Of a DNA stretch of 15,346 nucleotides, positions 6,134 to 13,574 are shown one piece after another. Source of the DNA: WHTX01 sp038255145 (GTDB lineage: Bacteria; Actinomycetota; Acidimicrobiia; Acidimicrobiales; CAIXPF01); contig JBBSLP010000092.1 in the NCBI GenBank assembly GCA_038255145.1, positions 1 to 15,346 of the forward strand, written 5' to 3'. How positions within the stretch are numbered: the first letter of the stretch is position 1; each line of letters starts with the position of its first letter. A model generated the notes under the pieces. That model saw only the letters and a program-made list of their open reading frames with translations, was not told where the DNA came from and made no database searches. A program made the translations under genes and the position numbers.

Positions 6134-7339
6134 ATGCCCTTCGCCGCGGCCCTGTCGGAGCACCCCGATCCCGCCACGGCCACGGGCGAGGTCATAGGCG
6201 AGGTGCTCGAGCGCCTGGGCTCCGTCCCTGGAGACGGCGGTGGCGTCGGTGGTGCCGACGTCGGTGTGCGCCCCGACCTGGTGGTGGTGTTCGCCACCGC
6301 CGCCCACCGCGACGCCTTCACCGACATCACCGCCGCCGTACGCCGGCTGCTGCGCCCCCGGGTGTTGCTGGGTGCCACCGCGGTGTCGGTGCTGGGGGGC
6401 AGCCGCGAGGTCGAGGGCGTGCCCGGGCTGTCCCTGTGGGCTGCGGCGGGCATCGGCGAGGTGACGCCGCTGCGCCTCGACCCTCCGACCATCGGCGCCC
6501 GTGCCGTGGGTCCGTTGCCCCTGGGGGCGGGGCCGGGCGGCGAGGTGGCCGGGGGCGACCGGGTGCTGCTCCTGTTGCCCGACCCCTTCACCTTCCCCGC
6601 CGACGCCTTCGTGGCCGAGGTGTCGGCCCGCCAACCCGGTCTGCGGGTCGTCGGCGGCCTGGCCTCGGCCTCTCCGGTGCCGGGGGGCAACCTGCTGGTG
6701 CTCGACGAGGCCGTGTACGCCCACGGCGCCGTGGGCGCCCTGCTGCCCGCGGGTGCCGTCGAGACCAGCTTCGTCTCCCAGGGCTGCCGGCCGGTGGGCC
6801 GGCCGCTGACGGTGACCCGGTCCCAGGGCAACCTGCTCCAGGAGCTGGCCGGACGGCCCGCCCTGGAACGCCTGGGCGAGGTGGCCGACGCCGTGGGGCC
6901 CGACGACCGGGCCCTGCTGGCCGCGGGCGTGCACCTGGGCCGGGTCATCGACGAGCACAAGGCCGACTTCCACCAGGGCGACTTCCTCATCCGGGCCGTG
7001 CTCGGCGCCGATGGGGCCAGCGGTGCCCTGGCCGTGGGCGACCAGGTCGAGGTGGGCTCCACGGTGCAGTTCCAGGTGCGCGATGCCACCTCGGCCGACG
7101 AGGACCTGCGGCTGATGCTCACCGCCCAGGAGGCCGACGCCGCCCTGGTGTTCACCTGCAACGGGCGGGGTCTGCACTTCTTCGGCACCCGCGACCACGA
7201 CGCCAGCCTGGTCACCGAGCTGACGGGGTCGGTGGCCACGGCGGGCATGTTCTGCGCCGGCGAGCTCGGCCCCGTGGGCGCGGCCAACTTCGTGCACGGC
7301 TACACAGCCTCCGTCGCCCTGTTCCGCGACCGTCGCTGA
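6134..7339 (+). CDS. FIST-domain sensory/ligand-binding protein (FIST_N + FIST_C)
   Basis: 401 aa. FIST domains occur in bacterial signalling proteins and are proposed to bind small ligands such as amino acids. The N-terminal part has RPDLVVVFATAAHRDAFTDI, LRPRVLLGATAVSVLGGSREVEGVPGLSLWA and LRVVGGLASASPVPGGNLLV, the FIST_N pattern of a strand followed by a glycine-rich turn. The C-terminal part has RPLTVTRSQGNLLQELAGRPALE, FLIRAVLGAD, ALVFTCNGRG and SVATAGMFCAGELGPVGAANFVHGYTASVALF, characteristic of FIST_C. No membrane, PAS, GGDEF or kinase domain is attached, so it is a stand-alone soluble protein, as in many actinobacteria. It probably shares the promoter of the preceding gene. The biological ligand is unknown. 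Confidence 0.9.
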   Translation: MPFAAALSEHPDPATATGEVIGEVLERLGSVPGDGGGVGGADVGVRPDLVVVFATAAHRDAFTDITAAVRRLLRPRVLLGATAVSVLGGSREVEGVPGLSLWAAAGIGEVTPLRLDPPTIGARAVGPLPLGAGPGGEVAGGDRVLLLLPDPFTFPADAFVAEVSARQPGLRVVGGLASASPVPGGNLLVLDEAVYAHGAVGALLPAGAVETSFVSQGCRPVGRPLTVTRSQGNLLQELAGRPALERLGEVADAVGPDDRALLAAGVHLGRVIDEHKADFHQGDFLIRAVLGADGASGALAVGDQVEVGSTVQFQVRDATSADEDLRLMLTAQEADAALVFTCNGRGLHFFGTRDHDASLVTELTGSVATAGMFCAGELGPVGAANFVHGYTASVALFRDRR

Positions 7340-7437
7340 ACCGACCCGCGGCGGTCCGACCGTTGGCCGGGCACGTGCCGGGTGCCGGGCGCCCCCCGCA
7401 GCGGTCACGGGGTCCCCCGCTCGGTAGTGTGCCCGAC
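7340..7437. promoter_or_regulatory. Gap with transketolase promoter
   Basis: This 98-base gap after the FIST gene contains a -10 box TAGTGT (7425-7430), seven bases ahead of the GTG start of transketolase; no Shine-Dalgarno is seen, so a leaderless mRNA is predicted. A perfect 10-bp palindrome GGCACGTGCC lies at 7370-7379, about 45 bases upstream of the box, a possible operator. No clear terminator for the FIST gene is visible. Confidence 0.5.
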
Positions 7438-9432
7438 GTGGCAGCCCCAACGACCCAGATCGAACAACGCGGCATCGACGTGGTGCGGGGTCTGTCCATG
7501 GACGCACCCAACGCGGCCCGCTCCGGCCACCAGGGCACGGCCATGGCGCTGGCGCCGTTGGCCCACGTGCTCTTCACCCGGATCCTGAAGTACGACGCCC
7601 AGGATCCCGAGTGGCCCGACCGCGACCGCTTCGTGCTGTCCAACGGCCACGCCTCGATCCTGCTGTACAGCTACCTGTACCTCACGGGCCAGGGTCTCGA
7701 CCTCGACGACCTCAAGGCCTTCCGCCAGTGGGGCTCGCGCACGCCGGGCCACCCCGAATCGGGCCACACCGCCGGCGTCGACGTCACCACCGGCCCCCTG
7801 GGCCAGGGGTTGGGCAACAGCGTGGGCATGGCCCTGGCCGAGCGCTGGCTGCGGGCCCGCTTCGGCCCCGAGGTGTGCGACCACCACGTCTACGTCTTCT
7901 GCTCGGACGGCGACATGATGGAGGGCATCAGCCACGAGGCCGCCTCGTTGGCTGGTCACCAGGAGCTGGGCCGGTTGATCGCCGTCTACGACGACAACCA
8001 CATCACCATCGACGGTCCCACCGAGATCTCCTTCACCGACGACACCGCGGCGAGGTTCCGGGCCTACGGCTGGCACGTCGACGAGATCGGCGAGGTGGCT
8101 GACGACCTCGACGCCATCGAGGCCGCCTTCCGCCGGGCCCAGGCCGTCGAGGACCGCCCGTCGCTGATCGTGCTGCGCTCGCACATCGCCGCCCCCTCCC
8201 CCACCTTCACCGACGACCCCGAGGCCCACGGGTACGCCCTCAAGGACGACGCCATCGCCGCCACCAAGGCGGTCATGGGCATACCGAACGAGCCCTTCTG
8301 GGTGCCCGAGGACGTCCTCGCCTACTACCACGAGGCCGGTCTGCGGGGCGTCGACGCCCGCCGTTCCTGGGAGGAGCGGCTGGCCAGCTGGGAGGGCGAC
8401 CGCGACGTGCTCGAGGCCTGCCTGCTGGGCCGCCCCCTGGCCGGCTTCGACGAGAAGCTCCCCCAGTGGTCCCCCGGCGAGAAGCTGGCCACCCGCACGG
8501 CCTCGGAAGCCGTGCTGTCGGCCCTGGTCGACGTGGTGCCCGGCCTGGTCACGGGGGCCGGCGACCTGACCGGCAACACCGGCATCCGCATCAAGGGGGC
8601 CGAGGCCCTGACGCCGGAGACCCCCGGCGGTCGCCAGCTGCACTTCGGGGTGCGCGAGCACGCCATGGGCGCGGCCATCGTGGGCATGGCCCGCCACGGC
8701 GGCGTCGTCCCCGTGGGCGCCACCTTCTTCGTCTTCAGCGACTACATGAAGCCGGCCATCCGCCTGGCCGCGCTGAGCCGGACCCCGGCCATCTTCGTCT
8801 TCAGCCACGACTCCATCGGCGTGGGCGAGGACGGCCCCACCCACCAGCCCATCGAGCAGCTGGCCGGCCTGCGGGCCATGCCCAACCTGGTCGTGATCCG
8901 CCCCGCCGATGCCAACGAGACGGCGTGGGCGTGGCGGGAGGCGCTCAACCGCGAGGGCCCCACCGCCCTGATCCTGACCCGCCAGGCCGTGCCCACCCTC
9001 TTCGGCAGCGCCGAGCGCCCCGACGGGTTGGCCCGCGGCGGTTACGTGCTGGCCGAGGCGTCGAGCCGGGATCCCGAGATCGTCCTCATCGGCACCGGTA
9101 GCGAGGTGTCGCTGTGCGTCGAGGCCGCCGCCCTGCTCGAGCAGGAGGGCATCGCCACCCGGGTGGTGTCGCTGCCGTCGTGGGAGCTGTTCGAGGCCCA
9201 GGACCCCGCCTACCAGGAGTGGGTGCTGCCCACCGACCTGCCCGCCCTGGCCGTCGAGGCCGCCTCCCCCTTCGGTTGGGAGCGTTGGGCCGACGATGTC
9301 GTCGGCATCGACCGCTTCGGGGCCTCGGCCCCCGGTGACGAGCTCATGCGTCGCTTCGGCTTCACCGCCGAGCTCGTGGCCCAACGGGCCCAGGAGCTCC
9401 TCGACGTCCTCGGGGAGGACGACGACGACTGA
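7438..9432 (+). CDS. tkt: Transketolase
   Basis: 664 aa. It is thiamine-diphosphate dependent and moves two-carbon units between ketose and aldose phosphates in the non-oxidative pentose phosphate pathway, in the cytoplasm. The N-terminal domain shows SGHQG (29-33), SNGHAS (68-73), TTGPLGQGLGNSVG (117-130) and the ThDP/metal motif SDGDMMEG (156-163) followed by DDNHITIDG. The pyrimidine domain has HFGVREHAMG with the conserved Glu (E407), then HDSIGVGEDGPTHQPIEQL. The C-terminal domain ends in an Asp-rich tail. Length and order are complete and normal. The GTG at 7438 is chosen over upstream in-frame sequence because it follows TAGTGT by seven bases and begins just before the conserved ARSGHQG helix. 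The next gene, transaldolase, works with it on shared substrates. Confidence 0.97.
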   Translation: MAAPTTQIEQRGIDVVRGLSMDAPNAARSGHQGTAMALAPLAHVLFTRILKYDAQDPEWPDRDRFVLSNGHASILLYSYLYLTGQGLDLDDLKAFRQWGSRTPGHPESGHTAGVDVTTGPLGQGLGNSVGMALAERWLRARFGPEVCDHHVYVFCSDGDMMEGISHEAASLAGHQELGRLIAVYDDNHITIDGPTEISFTDDTAARFRAYGWHVDEIGEVADDLDAIEAAFRRAQAVEDRPSLIVLRSHIAAPSPTFTDDPEAHGYALKDDAIAATKAVMGIPNEPFWVPEDVLAYYHEAGLRGVDARRSWEERLASWEGDRDVLEACLLGRPLAGFDEKLPQWSPGEKLATRTASEAVLSALVDVVPGLVTGAGDLTGNTGIRIKGAEALTPETPGGRQLHFGVREHAMGAAIVGMARHGGVVPVGATFFVFSDYMKPAIRLAALSRTPAIFVFSHDSIGVGEDGPTHQPIEQLAGLRAMPNLVVIRPADANETAWAWREALNREGPTALILTRQAVPTLFGSAERPDGLARGGYVLAEASSRDPEIVLIGTGSEVSLCVEAAALLEQEGIATRVVSLPSWELFEAQDPAYQEWVLPTDLPALAVEAASPFGWERWADDVVGIDRFGASAPGDELMRRFGFTAELVAQRAQELLDVLGEDDDD

Positions 9433-9461
9433 CCGGGCTCGCCGACCGACCGGGCACCGCT

Positions 9462-9488
9462 CCGGCCCTCCCTTTCGGGATGGGCCGG
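9462..9488 (+). terminator. Hairpin between tkt and tal (terminator-like, no U-tract)
   Basis: CCGGCCC (9462-9468) pairs with GGGCCGG (9482-9488), and inside it TCCC pairs with GGGA around a TTTC loop, leaving one bulged T: an 11-bp stem. It starts 29 bases after the tkt stop and ends three bases before the tal -10 box. No T-run follows, so it may be a weak or U-less terminator, or an mRNA 3'-end stabiliser for tkt. Confidence 0.55.
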
Positions 9489-9491
9489 GGT

Positions 9492-9497
9492 TAGGGT
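9492..9497 (+). promoter_or_regulatory. -10 box (TAGGGT) of tal, predicted leaderless
   Basis: TAGGGT ends seven bases before the GTG at 9505, the same spacing as at transketolase. GTG codons also occur in frame at 9496 (inside the box) and 9502. The box makes 9505, or possibly 9502, the likely start, because an mRNA beginning about seven bases after the box would lack 9496. Confidence 0.55.
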
Positions 9498-9504
9498 GTC
9501 GGTG

Positions 9505-10599
9505 GTGTCCACGAGACTCCAGCAGCTGTACGAAAGCTTCGGCCAAAGCGCCTGGCTCGACAACCTCGACCGGTCCTGGCTCGCCACCGGGGCCCTGAAG
9601 ACCTGGGTCGACCAGGGCGTGCGGGGGGTGACGTCGAACCCCACCATCTTCGCCAAGGCCATGGCCGCCTCCGACGTCTACAACGACGACCTGACCGCCC
9701 TCATCAAGGGGGGGGCCAGCGTCGAAGAGGCGTACTGGAGCCTGGTCGAGGACGACATCATCGCCGCGGCCGACGTGCTGCGCCCGCTCTACGACGAGAG
9801 CGACGGGGTCGACGGCTTCGTGTCCATCGAGGTCAACCCCAAGCTGGCCCACGACACCGACGGCACCATCGCCGAGGCCCGGGCCATCCTGGCCAAGCTG
9901 GACCGGCCCAACATCCACGCCAAGGTGCCGGCCACCCTCGAAGGCGTCCCCGCCATCCGCCAGCTGGTCAGCGAGGGGCTCGACATCAACGTCACGTTGA
10001 TCTTCAGCCTGCAGCGCTACCAGGAGGTCATGGAGGCCTACATCTCCGGCCTCGAGGCCCGCGACGGTGACCTCTCCGGCCAGACCAGCGTGGCCTCGTT
10101 CTTCGTCAGCCGGGTCGACGGTGAGGTGGACAAGCGCCTCGACGCCATCGGGACCGAGGCCGCCACCGCCCTCAAGGGCAAGGCGGCCGTGGCCCAGGCC
10201 CGAGCTGCCTACCAGCTGTTCCTCCAGAACTTCAGCGGACCCCGCTGGCAGGCCCTGGCTGACCGTGGGGCGAAGGTGCAGCGTCCGTTGTGGGCCTCGA
10301 CCTCCACCAAGGATCCAGCCCTGCCCGACACCCTCTACGTCGACGCCCTCATCGGCCCCGACACCGTGAACACGGCACCGGAGAAGACGCTCGAGGCCTT
10401 CCTCGACCACGGGTCCCTGGCCCGCACGGTCGATGCCGTGCCCGGCGAGGCCAAGGCCACCCTGGCCCACCTGGCCCACATCGGTGTCGACCTCGACGAC
10501 GTCACCGCCAAGCTGGAGCGCGACGGCGTCGCCTCCTTCACCGCCTCCTACGACGAGGCGCTGGCCACGCTCGGAGCGGGGGTCGACGGCCTCAAGTGA
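9505..10599 (+). CDS. tal: Transaldolase
   Basis: 364 aa. It transfers a dihydroxyacetone unit from sedoheptulose-7-phosphate to glyceraldehyde-3-phosphate through a Schiff base, in the cytoplasm. GVTSNPTIFAKAM (41-53) is the transaldolase signature, and K140 in IHAKVPAT is the Schiff-base lysine. VNPKLAHDTDG, DINVTLIFSLQRYQ, SVASFFVSRVDGEVDKRLD and RPLWASTSTKDPALPDTLYVDALIG follow in the order of the long actinobacterial/cyanobacterial-type enzyme. The length is usual for that subfamily. Three in-frame GTG codons compete; 9505 fits the upstream TAGGGT box best. It follows transketolase after 72 bases with its own promoter and overlaps the next gene as GTGA, so it is coupled to the lactonase-like protein. 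Confidence 0.96.
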   Translation: MSTRLQQLYESFGQSAWLDNLDRSWLATGALKTWVDQGVRGVTSNPTIFAKAMAASDVYNDDLTALIKGGASVEEAYWSLVEDDIIAAADVLRPLYDESDGVDGFVSIEVNPKLAHDTDGTIAEARAILAKLDRPNIHAKVPATLEGVPAIRQLVSEGLDINVTLIFSLQRYQEVMEAYISGLEARDGDLSGQTSVASFFVSRVDGEVDKRLDAIGTEAATALKGKAAVAQARAAYQLFLQNFSGPRWQALADRGAKVQRPLWASTSTKDPALPDTLYVDALIGPDTVNTAPEKTLEAFLDHGSLARTVDAVPGEAKATLAHLAHIGVDLDDVTAKLERDGVASFTASYDEALATLGAGVDGLK

Positions 10600-11186
10600 C
10601 CTCGACCGAGCCCTCGAGATCGCCCGAGGTGACCTTCGACGTCGTCGACGACCTCGCCGCCGAGTTCGCCGAGCGCGTGGTGGAGGCCTTCCACTACCGC
10701 GACGGGGAGCTCTTCCACCTCGGTCTCACGGGTGGCGCCTGCGCCCGCCGCTGCTACGAGCAGTTGGCCCGCCACGGCGAGACCCAGATCGACTGGTGGC
10801 GGGTCGACACCTGGTGGGTGGACGAGGCCGACGTACCCCCCGACCACCCCGACAGCCACTACGGCATGGCCCGCGCCGTGCTCTTCGACGCCGTGGGTGC
10901 GGCCTACGCCCTGCACCCGCTGCTCTCCCCCGCAGGCGAGGCGCCCGACGAGCTGCCGGGTCGCCTCGACGTGGTCCACCTCGACCTGCGCCCCGATGGC
11001 TCCCTGCTCGGGGCGCGCCGGCTGCCCACGGCGGTATTGGCCCGGGCCCGGACCGCGGTCATCACCGCCTCGGGCATCGAGTGCCGCGAGGCGGTGAAGG
11101 CCTTGCGCCAGGGCCGCCAGGACCCCGTCAACCTCGTCCCCTGCGCCCAACAGATGTGGCTGGTCGAGCGGGACGCCGCGAACTGA
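10596..11186 (+). CDS. 6-phosphogluconolactonase-like protein, active site altered
   Basis: 196 aa, shorter than usual for the 6-phosphogluconolactonase/glucosamine-6-phosphate isomerase fold. The fold markers are present: FHLGLTGGACARRCYEQL (40-57) at the place of the substrate loop GGSTP, and WWRVDTWWVDEADVPPDHPDSHYGMA (67-92) at the place of WGDERxVPxxxxxSN. RPDGS (132-136) lies where catalytic enzymes read GPDGHxASLFP. The catalytic His of DGH is Ser here, GGS is GGA, and the Arg of DER is Ala. The end (ARTAVITASGIECREAVKALRQG) is intact in outline. The GTG start overlaps the transaldolase stop. This context suggests sugar-phosphate binding or a divergent activity; true lactonase function is doubtful. 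The family call is fairly sure, the activity is not. Confidence 0.75.
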   Translation: MTSTEPSRSPEVTFDVVDDLAAEFAERVVEAFHYRDGELFHLGLTGGACARRCYEQLARHGETQIDWWRVDTWWVDEADVPPDHPDSHYGMARAVLFDAVGAAYALHPLLSPAGEAPDELPGRLDVVHLDLRPDGSLLGARRLPTAVLARARTAVITASGIECREAVKALRQGRQDPVNLVPCAQQMWLVERDAAN

Positions 11187-11193
11187 ACGCCCA

Positions 11194-11205
11194 GGGGCGC
11201 GCCCC
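11194..11205. other. 12-bp palindrome between convergent genes
   Basis: GGGGCGCGCCCC is perfectly self-complementary and lies in the 33-base gap between the stops of the lactonase-like gene and fbiC. It may aid termination from either side, but it has no loop of its own and no adjacent T-run. Confidence 0.3.
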
Positions 11206-11219
11206 CACGGCGCCGCCGG

Positions 11220-13574
11220 TCAGACGACGGCAGGCACCCGACCGTAGGATGTGGTGCGCTGCTCGAGATGACGCCCGATGGAGCCGGCGAACTCGCTGAA
11301 GCGCTCCGGGGTCATCTCCTGGCCGTGGGACGCGCCCGCGGCCCGGGAGATGTTCTCGTTGATGAGGGTGCCTCCCAGGTCGTTGCAGCCCGAGGCCAGC
11401 AATTGGGCCACACCGTCGAGGCCGATCTTGACCCACGAGGCCTGGATGTTGTCGATGGAGCCGTGGTAGGCGATGCGCCCCACCGCGTGCATGAGCACCG
11501 TCTCCCGGAACGTGGGGCCCCGGCGAGCCTTGCGCTGCAGGTAGATGGGGCTGGCCATGTGCACGAAGGGCAGGGGCACGAACTCGGTGAAGCCGCCGGT
11601 CTCGTCCTGCAGGTTGCGGGTGGCGATGAGGTGGCGGGCCCAGGACCGGGGCTGCTCGATGGAGCCGAACATGATGGTCACGTTGGAGCCCAGGCCCACC
11701 TCGTGGGCGGCCCGGTGGCAGTCGAGCCACTCCTGGGTGTTGATCTTGTCCGAGCACAGGATGGCCCGGACCTCGTCGTCGAGGATCTCGGCCGCCGTGC
11801 CGGGCAGGCTGGCCAGTCCGGCCTCCTTGAGGCGCAGCAGGTAGGTGGTGAGGTCCTCGCCCAGGCGCTTGGCCCCCTCGGTGACCTCGAGGGCGGTGAA
11901 GCCGTGCACGTGCATGCCGGGGACGGCCGCCTTCACGGCCCGGGCCACGTCGATGTAGTAGTCACCGTCGAACTTGGGGTGGATGCCGCCCTGCAGGGTG
12001 ACCTCCGTCGCGCCCCGGTCCCACGCCTCGCTGGCCCGCTCGGCGATGTCGTCGAGGGTCAAGAGGTAGGGGGTGCCCCGCAGGTTGAGCGACAGCGGCC
12101 CCTTGGAGAAGCCACAGAAGCGGCACTTGAAGGTGCACACGTTGGTGTAGTTGATGTTGCGGTTGTGGACCCAGGTAACGACCTCGCCCACCACCTGGCG
12201 GCGAAGCTCGTCGGCCACGGCGGCCACCTCGGTGACCTCGGGGCCCCGGGCGCCGAACAGGGTGACGATCTCGTCCTCGTCGACCCGTTGGCCGGCCATG
12301 ACACCGGCCAGCACCTCGGCCACCGCCCCCCGGGCGGCGACGCCCTCGGGCCGGGCCCGTCCGGGGATCAGGTGGGCGGGGCTGCTGTCCGAGCCCGAGT
12401 ACCACTGCGAGGACCGGTGGCCGACGAGGATGAACTCGGCGCCGTCGCCCACGGTGTCGGCCCCGGTGATCTTCTCGGGCCAGCACGAGCCGGGGTCGTC
12501 GCGGGACAGGCTCTCGGCGTCGGCCCGGTCCATGACGGCGAAGTGCAGCGCGGGATCCAGCCAGCGCTCGGGCTCGAGGGCGAACTCGGGGTAGATGGTC
12601 AACCGGGGCGCCAGGGCGAAGCCCCGGGCTTCGGTGACCTCACGCAGGCGCTCGAGGTCGGGCCAGGGGCGCTCGGGGTTGACGTGGTCCTTGGTGACCG
12701 GAGACACGCCGCCCCAGTCGTCGATGCCGGCGTCGAGCAGGGAGCCGAAGTCGTCGGACAGGTTGGGCGGCGCCTGCAGGTGGATCTCGGGCGGCAGCAG
12801 GATGCGGGCGATGGCGATGGCCCGCAGGTAGTCGTCGGGCGGGCACGCCGCGGTGCGGGCCATGCCCGTGCGCAGCTTGGGCAGGAAGTTCTGGACGATC
12901 ACCTCCTGCACGTGCCCGTGGCGGGCATGGGAGGCGACGATGGCTTCGAGGGCCACGATGCGGTCCTCGGCGCTCTCACCGATGCCGACCAGGATCCCCG
13001 TGGTGAAGGGGATGTGCAGCTCACCGGCTGCTTCCAGGGTGCCCAGGCGGCGCTCGGGGGTCTTGTCGGGCGCAGCCCGGTGGGCCTCGAGGCTGCCGTT
13101 GAGGGTCTCGAGCATCATGCCCTGGCTGGGGCTGACGGGGCGCAGGAGGGCCAGTTCCTCGAGGTAGAGGGCGCCGGCGTTGGCGTGCGGCAGCAGGCCC
13201 GTCTCGGCCAGCACCAGGCGGGCCATCTCGGCCACGTAGTGCACCGTGGAGTCGTAGCCCCGCTCGGCCAGCCACGTCCGGGCCACCTCGTAGCGGTCCT
13301 CGGGGCGCTCGCCCAGGGTGAACAGGGCCTCGTGGCAGCCGGTGGCGGCGCCGGGGCGGGCGATGGCCAGCACGTCCTCGGGGTCGAGGTAGGGCTTGTC
13401 CAGACGGGCTGGGGGCTGGGCGAACGTGCAGTAGCCGCACGTGTCGTTGCACAGCATGGTCAGGGGGATGAACACCTTGGGCGAGTAGGTCACCCGGGTC
13501 CCGTGGCGGGCGTCGCGGATGGCACGGGCCTCGGCCATCAACTCATCGAGGGGGGCACTACGCAGGTCGAGCAC
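11220..13574 (-). CDS. fbiC: FbiC: fused 7,8-didemethyl-8-hydroxy-5-deazariboflavin (FO) synthase, CofG+CofH
   Basis: 784 aa. It makes FO, the deazaflavin core of coenzyme F420, from tyrosine and 5-amino-6-ribitylaminouracil by two radical-SAM reactions. The N-terminal half is CofG-like, with cluster ligands C42-N-D-T-C46-G-Y-C49. The C-terminal half is CofH-like, with C480-T-F-K-C484-R-F-C487 and GFSKGPLSLNLRGTPY following. Other family blocks are QNFLPKLRTGM, QAPPNLSDDF, GGVSPVTKDHVNPERPWP, TLQGGIHPKFDGDYY and SIDNIQASWVKIG. The fusion and its order are those of actinobacterial FbiC, and length is close to usual. The start is GTG at 13574 with GGAG about seven bases upstream, lying 17 bases inside the end of the HxlR-type gene, so the pair is probably translationally coupled. 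No other F420 genes are in the window. Confidence 0.97.
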   Translation of the reverse strand: MLDLRSAPLDELMAEARAIRDARHGTRVTYSPKVFIPLTMLCNDTCGYCTFAQPPARLDKPYLDPEDVLAIARPGAATGCHEALFTLGERPEDRYEVARTWLAERGYDSTVHYVAEMARLVLAETGLLPHANAGALYLEELALLRPVSPSQGMMLETLNGSLEAHRAAPDKTPERRLGTLEAAGELHIPFTTGILVGIGESAEDRIVALEAIVASHARHGHVQEVIVQNFLPKLRTGMARTAACPPDDYLRAIAIARILLPPEIHLQAPPNLSDDFGSLLDAGIDDWGGVSPVTKDHVNPERPWPDLERLREVTEARGFALAPRLTIYPEFALEPERWLDPALHFAVMDRADAESLSRDDPGSCWPEKITGADTVGDGAEFILVGHRSSQWYSGSDSSPAHLIPGRARPEGVAARGAVAEVLAGVMAGQRVDEDEIVTLFGARGPEVTEVAAVADELRRQVVGEVVTWVHNRNINYTNVCTFKCRFCGFSKGPLSLNLRGTPYLLTLDDIAERASEAWDRGATEVTLQGGIHPKFDGDYYIDVARAVKAAVPGMHVHGFTALEVTEGAKRLGEDLTTYLLRLKEAGLASLPGTAAEILDDEVRAILCSDKINTQEWLDCHRAAHEVGLGSNVTIMFGSIEQPRSWARHLIATRNLQDETGGFTEFVPLPFVHMASPIYLQRKARRGPTFRETVLMHAVGRIAYHGSIDNIQASWVKIGLDGVAQLLASGCNDLGGTLINENISRAAGASHGQEMTPERFSEFAGSIGRHLEQRTTSYGRVPAVV

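Noticed and set aside
7370..7379. GGCACGTGCC palindrome as a defined operator
   Set aside because: It is kept only as a note in the gap; short GC-rich palindromes are frequent here and nothing ties it to a regulator.
7405..10479. Very long minus-strand open frame opposite tkt and tal
   Set aside because: Both sense genes are certain; the antisense product is low-complexity Gly/His/Asp/Val-rich sequence.
10596..13574. Functional link between the lactonase-like gene and F420 through F420-dependent glucose-6-phosphate dehydrogenase
   Set aside because: That enzyme does make 6-phosphogluconolactone, but the genes are convergent, no such dehydrogenase is present and the lactonase motif is altered; adjacency may be chance.
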